In this document: positions 5,164 to 6,324 of the stretch, in pieces
Layout of the letters: each line of letters opens with the position of its first letter
How positions within the stretch are numbered: position 1 is the stretch's first letter
The notes under the pieces: model-generated
What the model saw: only the letters and a program-made list of their open reading frames with translations
Told to the model about the DNA's origin: nothing
Database searches by the model: none
Assembly: GCA_019348515.1 (NCBI GenBank)
Contig: JAHWJF010000215.1
Coordinates: 1 to 6,324 of the forward strand
Direction: 5' to 3'
Source of the DNA: Chloroflexota bacterium
Lineage (GTDB): Bacteria > Chloroflexota > Chloroflexia > Thermomicrobiales > UBA6265
DNA: 6,324 bases
Program-made: the position numbers and the translations under genes

Positions 5164-5345
5164 ACTCTCTCTCCCACCTGCCATTGCTGGACCTGCCCGC
5201 TGCCCGCGCGGCCCAACCTGAGGTCACCCCGATAATGAAGCCGGTTTCGTCAGGCCACCCCGCTTCGCAGGGACGCCGCCGAAGCCCGCCGCTTCGCGAC
5301 CCTGGCGCCGGCACGAGTGCCCCACCTGCTCGGAGGATACGGCTC
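5164..5345. promoter_or_regulatory. Divergent intergenic region, YetF and MscS
   Basis: These 182 bases separate the divergent YetF-like and MscS genes and must hold both start regions. I see a near-perfect 11-base direct repeat AGG(T/C)CACCCCG at 5221-5231 and 5252-5262, 31 bases apart. An imperfect palindrome GAAGCCGGTTTC lies between them (5237-5248), and a 6-pair stem CGAAGC/GCTTCG at 5280-5296. No confident -35/-10 pair is visible. Confidence 0.45.
5332..5337 (+). promoter_or_regulatory. Ribosome binding site of the MscS gene
   Basis: GGAGGA lies eight bases before the ATG at 5346 and supports that start rather than the in-frame ATG at 5358. Confidence 0.75.
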
Positions 5346-6324
5346 ATGCCGATTGTGATGCCCTCTCACGGTCACCGGCCGTGGACGCTCTGGCGCATTG
5401 CCGTCGCCCTCCTCTGCCTGGTCATCGCGCTGGCCCCACATGAGGGAAACCAGGCCAGAGCGCAGGACGATCGCGCGACCGTCCGCCTCGATGGCCGGGC
5501 GATCTTTCGGGTCGGTCCCACCGAGGACCTGAATGCGGCTGATCGCGCCCGGCAGATCGAGCGCCGGCTGGCAACGTTGCTTGAAACCCCTGGCGCCATC
5601 GCGCCGGCCCAAGTCGAGCGGGTAGGAGACGAGGGGACGGAGCGCGCGGTGACCGTTGCCGGGGTGCCGGTGGTGACCGTGACCCAGACTGATGCGGAAG
5701 ATAACCTCACGAGCGTCGATGCGGTGGCCGCGCAGTGGGCGGCGGCGCTCGACCGCGCGTTACAGCAAGCCGCCGCGGCCCGGCTCGCCCCGGGGGGCCG
5801 GTTCGTGGTGGAGGTCCGCGCCGCGATCGAGGCGGCGTTCGCTCGCCTCTATGAGTCAATGCTGCGGGTCATCCGACGAACACTGGCGGCGCTGCTGGTG
5901 CTCGCCCTCTTCTGGGCGCTCGCCACGGGAGTGCGCCGCCTGATGCGTCTCATCTTCCGCTACGTGGTCAATGATCTGACAGTCGAGAACCTGATCAAAC
6001 AGGTCGCCTATTACGCGGTCTGGATCCTGGGGCTCGTGGTTGCTGTCGATGCCCTCGGCCTTGACCCGGCCACGGTGGCCACTGGTCTGGGACTGACCGG
6101 ACTCGCCCTCGGGTTCGCCCTGCAGGACATCATCTCCAACTTTGTCAGCGGCCTGCTCATCCTCACCTTGCGCCCCTTCCAGCTCGGAGATCAGATCATC
6201 GTTGGCGAGACGGAGGGGAGCGTCGAGCGGATCCAGTTGCGCGCGACACAGATCCGGACCTATGATGGTCGGCTCGTCCTAGTCCCCAATGCCGACGTCT
6301 TCACCTCGCGGGTCACCAACAACG
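5346..6324 (+). CDS. MscS mechanosensitive channel, 3' truncated by window
   Basis: Residues 1-326 of a MscS-family small-conductance mechanosensitive channel are present; the frame is open at the window end. Residues 1-40 are a signal peptide (hydrophobic 17-30, ARAQ at 37-40 as likely cleavage region). Residues 44-165 are an extracytoplasmic domain: a short beta stretch VRLDGRAIFRVG, an Arg-rich helix (65-80), then VAGVPVVTVTQTDAEDN and an Ala-rich helix. Membrane helices follow at about 175-197 and 215-236. The pore-lining helix lies in 241-275, with the Gly/Ala pattern GLGLTGLALGFALQ and ISNFVSGLLIL typical of TM3. RPFQLGDQI (276-284) opens the cytosolic beta domain and TYDGRLVLVPNAD (305-317) is the conserved loop. 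The final alpha/beta part is missing only because the window ends. The channel would open under membrane tension during osmotic downshock. Start at 5346 is supported by GGAGGA. Confidence 0.92.
   Translation, partial: MPIVMPSHGHRPWTLWRIAVALLCLVIALAPHEGNQARAQDDRATVRLDGRAIFRVGPTEDLNAADRARQIERRLATLLETPGAIAPAQVERVGDEGTERAVTVAGVPVVTVTQTDAEDNLTSVDAVAAQWAAALDRALQQAAAARLAPGGRFVVEVRAAIEAAFARLYESMLRVIRRTLAALLVLALFWALATGVRRLMRLIFRYVVNDLTVENLIKQVAYYAVWILGLVVAVDALGLDPATVATGLGLTGLALGFALQDIISNFVSGLLILTLRPFQLGDQIIVGETEGSVERIQLRATQIRTYDGRLVLVPNADVFTSRVTNN

Noticed and set aside
4685..5347. 220-codon minus-strand open frame
   Set aside because: It is an out-of-frame shadow of the YetF-like gene and the intergenic region, with no coherent domain.
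1..6324. tRNA, rRNA, CRISPR array or insertion sequence
   Set aside because: No cloverleaf, conserved rRNA segment, spaced repeat array or transposase-like frame with terminal inverted repeats was seen on either strand.

Overview
The window is a GC-rich bacterial segment devoted almost entirely to membrane and envelope proteins. No RNA gene, CRISPR array, transposon or phage structural gene is visible. The high GC content, GTG starts, strong AAGGAGG-type ribosome binding sites and the DUF1469/DUF3618 gene pair point to a Chloroflexota (Thermomicrobia-like) or actinobacterial genome. This placement is inferred from gene style only. The first ~118 bases are a C-dominated low-complexity stretch that looks like a contig-end sequencing artefact, so the window probably begins at a contig edge.

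Layout. On the minus strand lie a small four-helix membrane protein (131-556) and, upstream of it, a voltage-gated-channel-like protein with an atypical selectivity filter (860-1843). Diverging from the channel across a 361-base gap rich in inverted repeats, the plus strand carries a two-gene unit. The first gene is a DUF1469 (phage holin superfamily III-like) membrane protein interrupted by an in-frame TGA (2208-2618). Overlapping its end is a 441-residue protein (2579-3904) that joins a DUF3618-type helical/membrane region, a Tyr/Gly/Ser nonapeptide-repeat linker, a Gln-rich stretch and a C-terminal cupin. Two strong hairpins follow (3946-3978, 4023-4056). Next comes a plus-strand membrane protein with HxHH and LDExALWL motifs that is split by a frameshift near 4366 (4084-4597). 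It converges on a minus-strand YetF/DUF421 protein (4594-5163), and the two share one CTAG tetranucleotide for their stop codons. Finally, a MscS-type mechanosensitive channel with a signal peptide and an extra N-terminal extracytoplasmic domain runs off the window end (5346-6324).

How the genes may work together. The combination of an ion channel, DUF1469 and DUF3618 proteins, YetF and MscS suggests a neighbourhood for envelope or osmotic homeostasis. No pathway can be shown from sequence alone. The most unusual object is the DUF3618-[YGS repeat]-cupin fusion: a membrane-anchored protein with a prion-like, FUS-resembling low-complexity linker and a cupin lacking most canonical metal ligands. 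Two genes carry single-site lesions (a nonsense codon and a +1 shift) with otherwise intact reading frames beyond them. These are either recent pseudogenes or base-level assembly errors.
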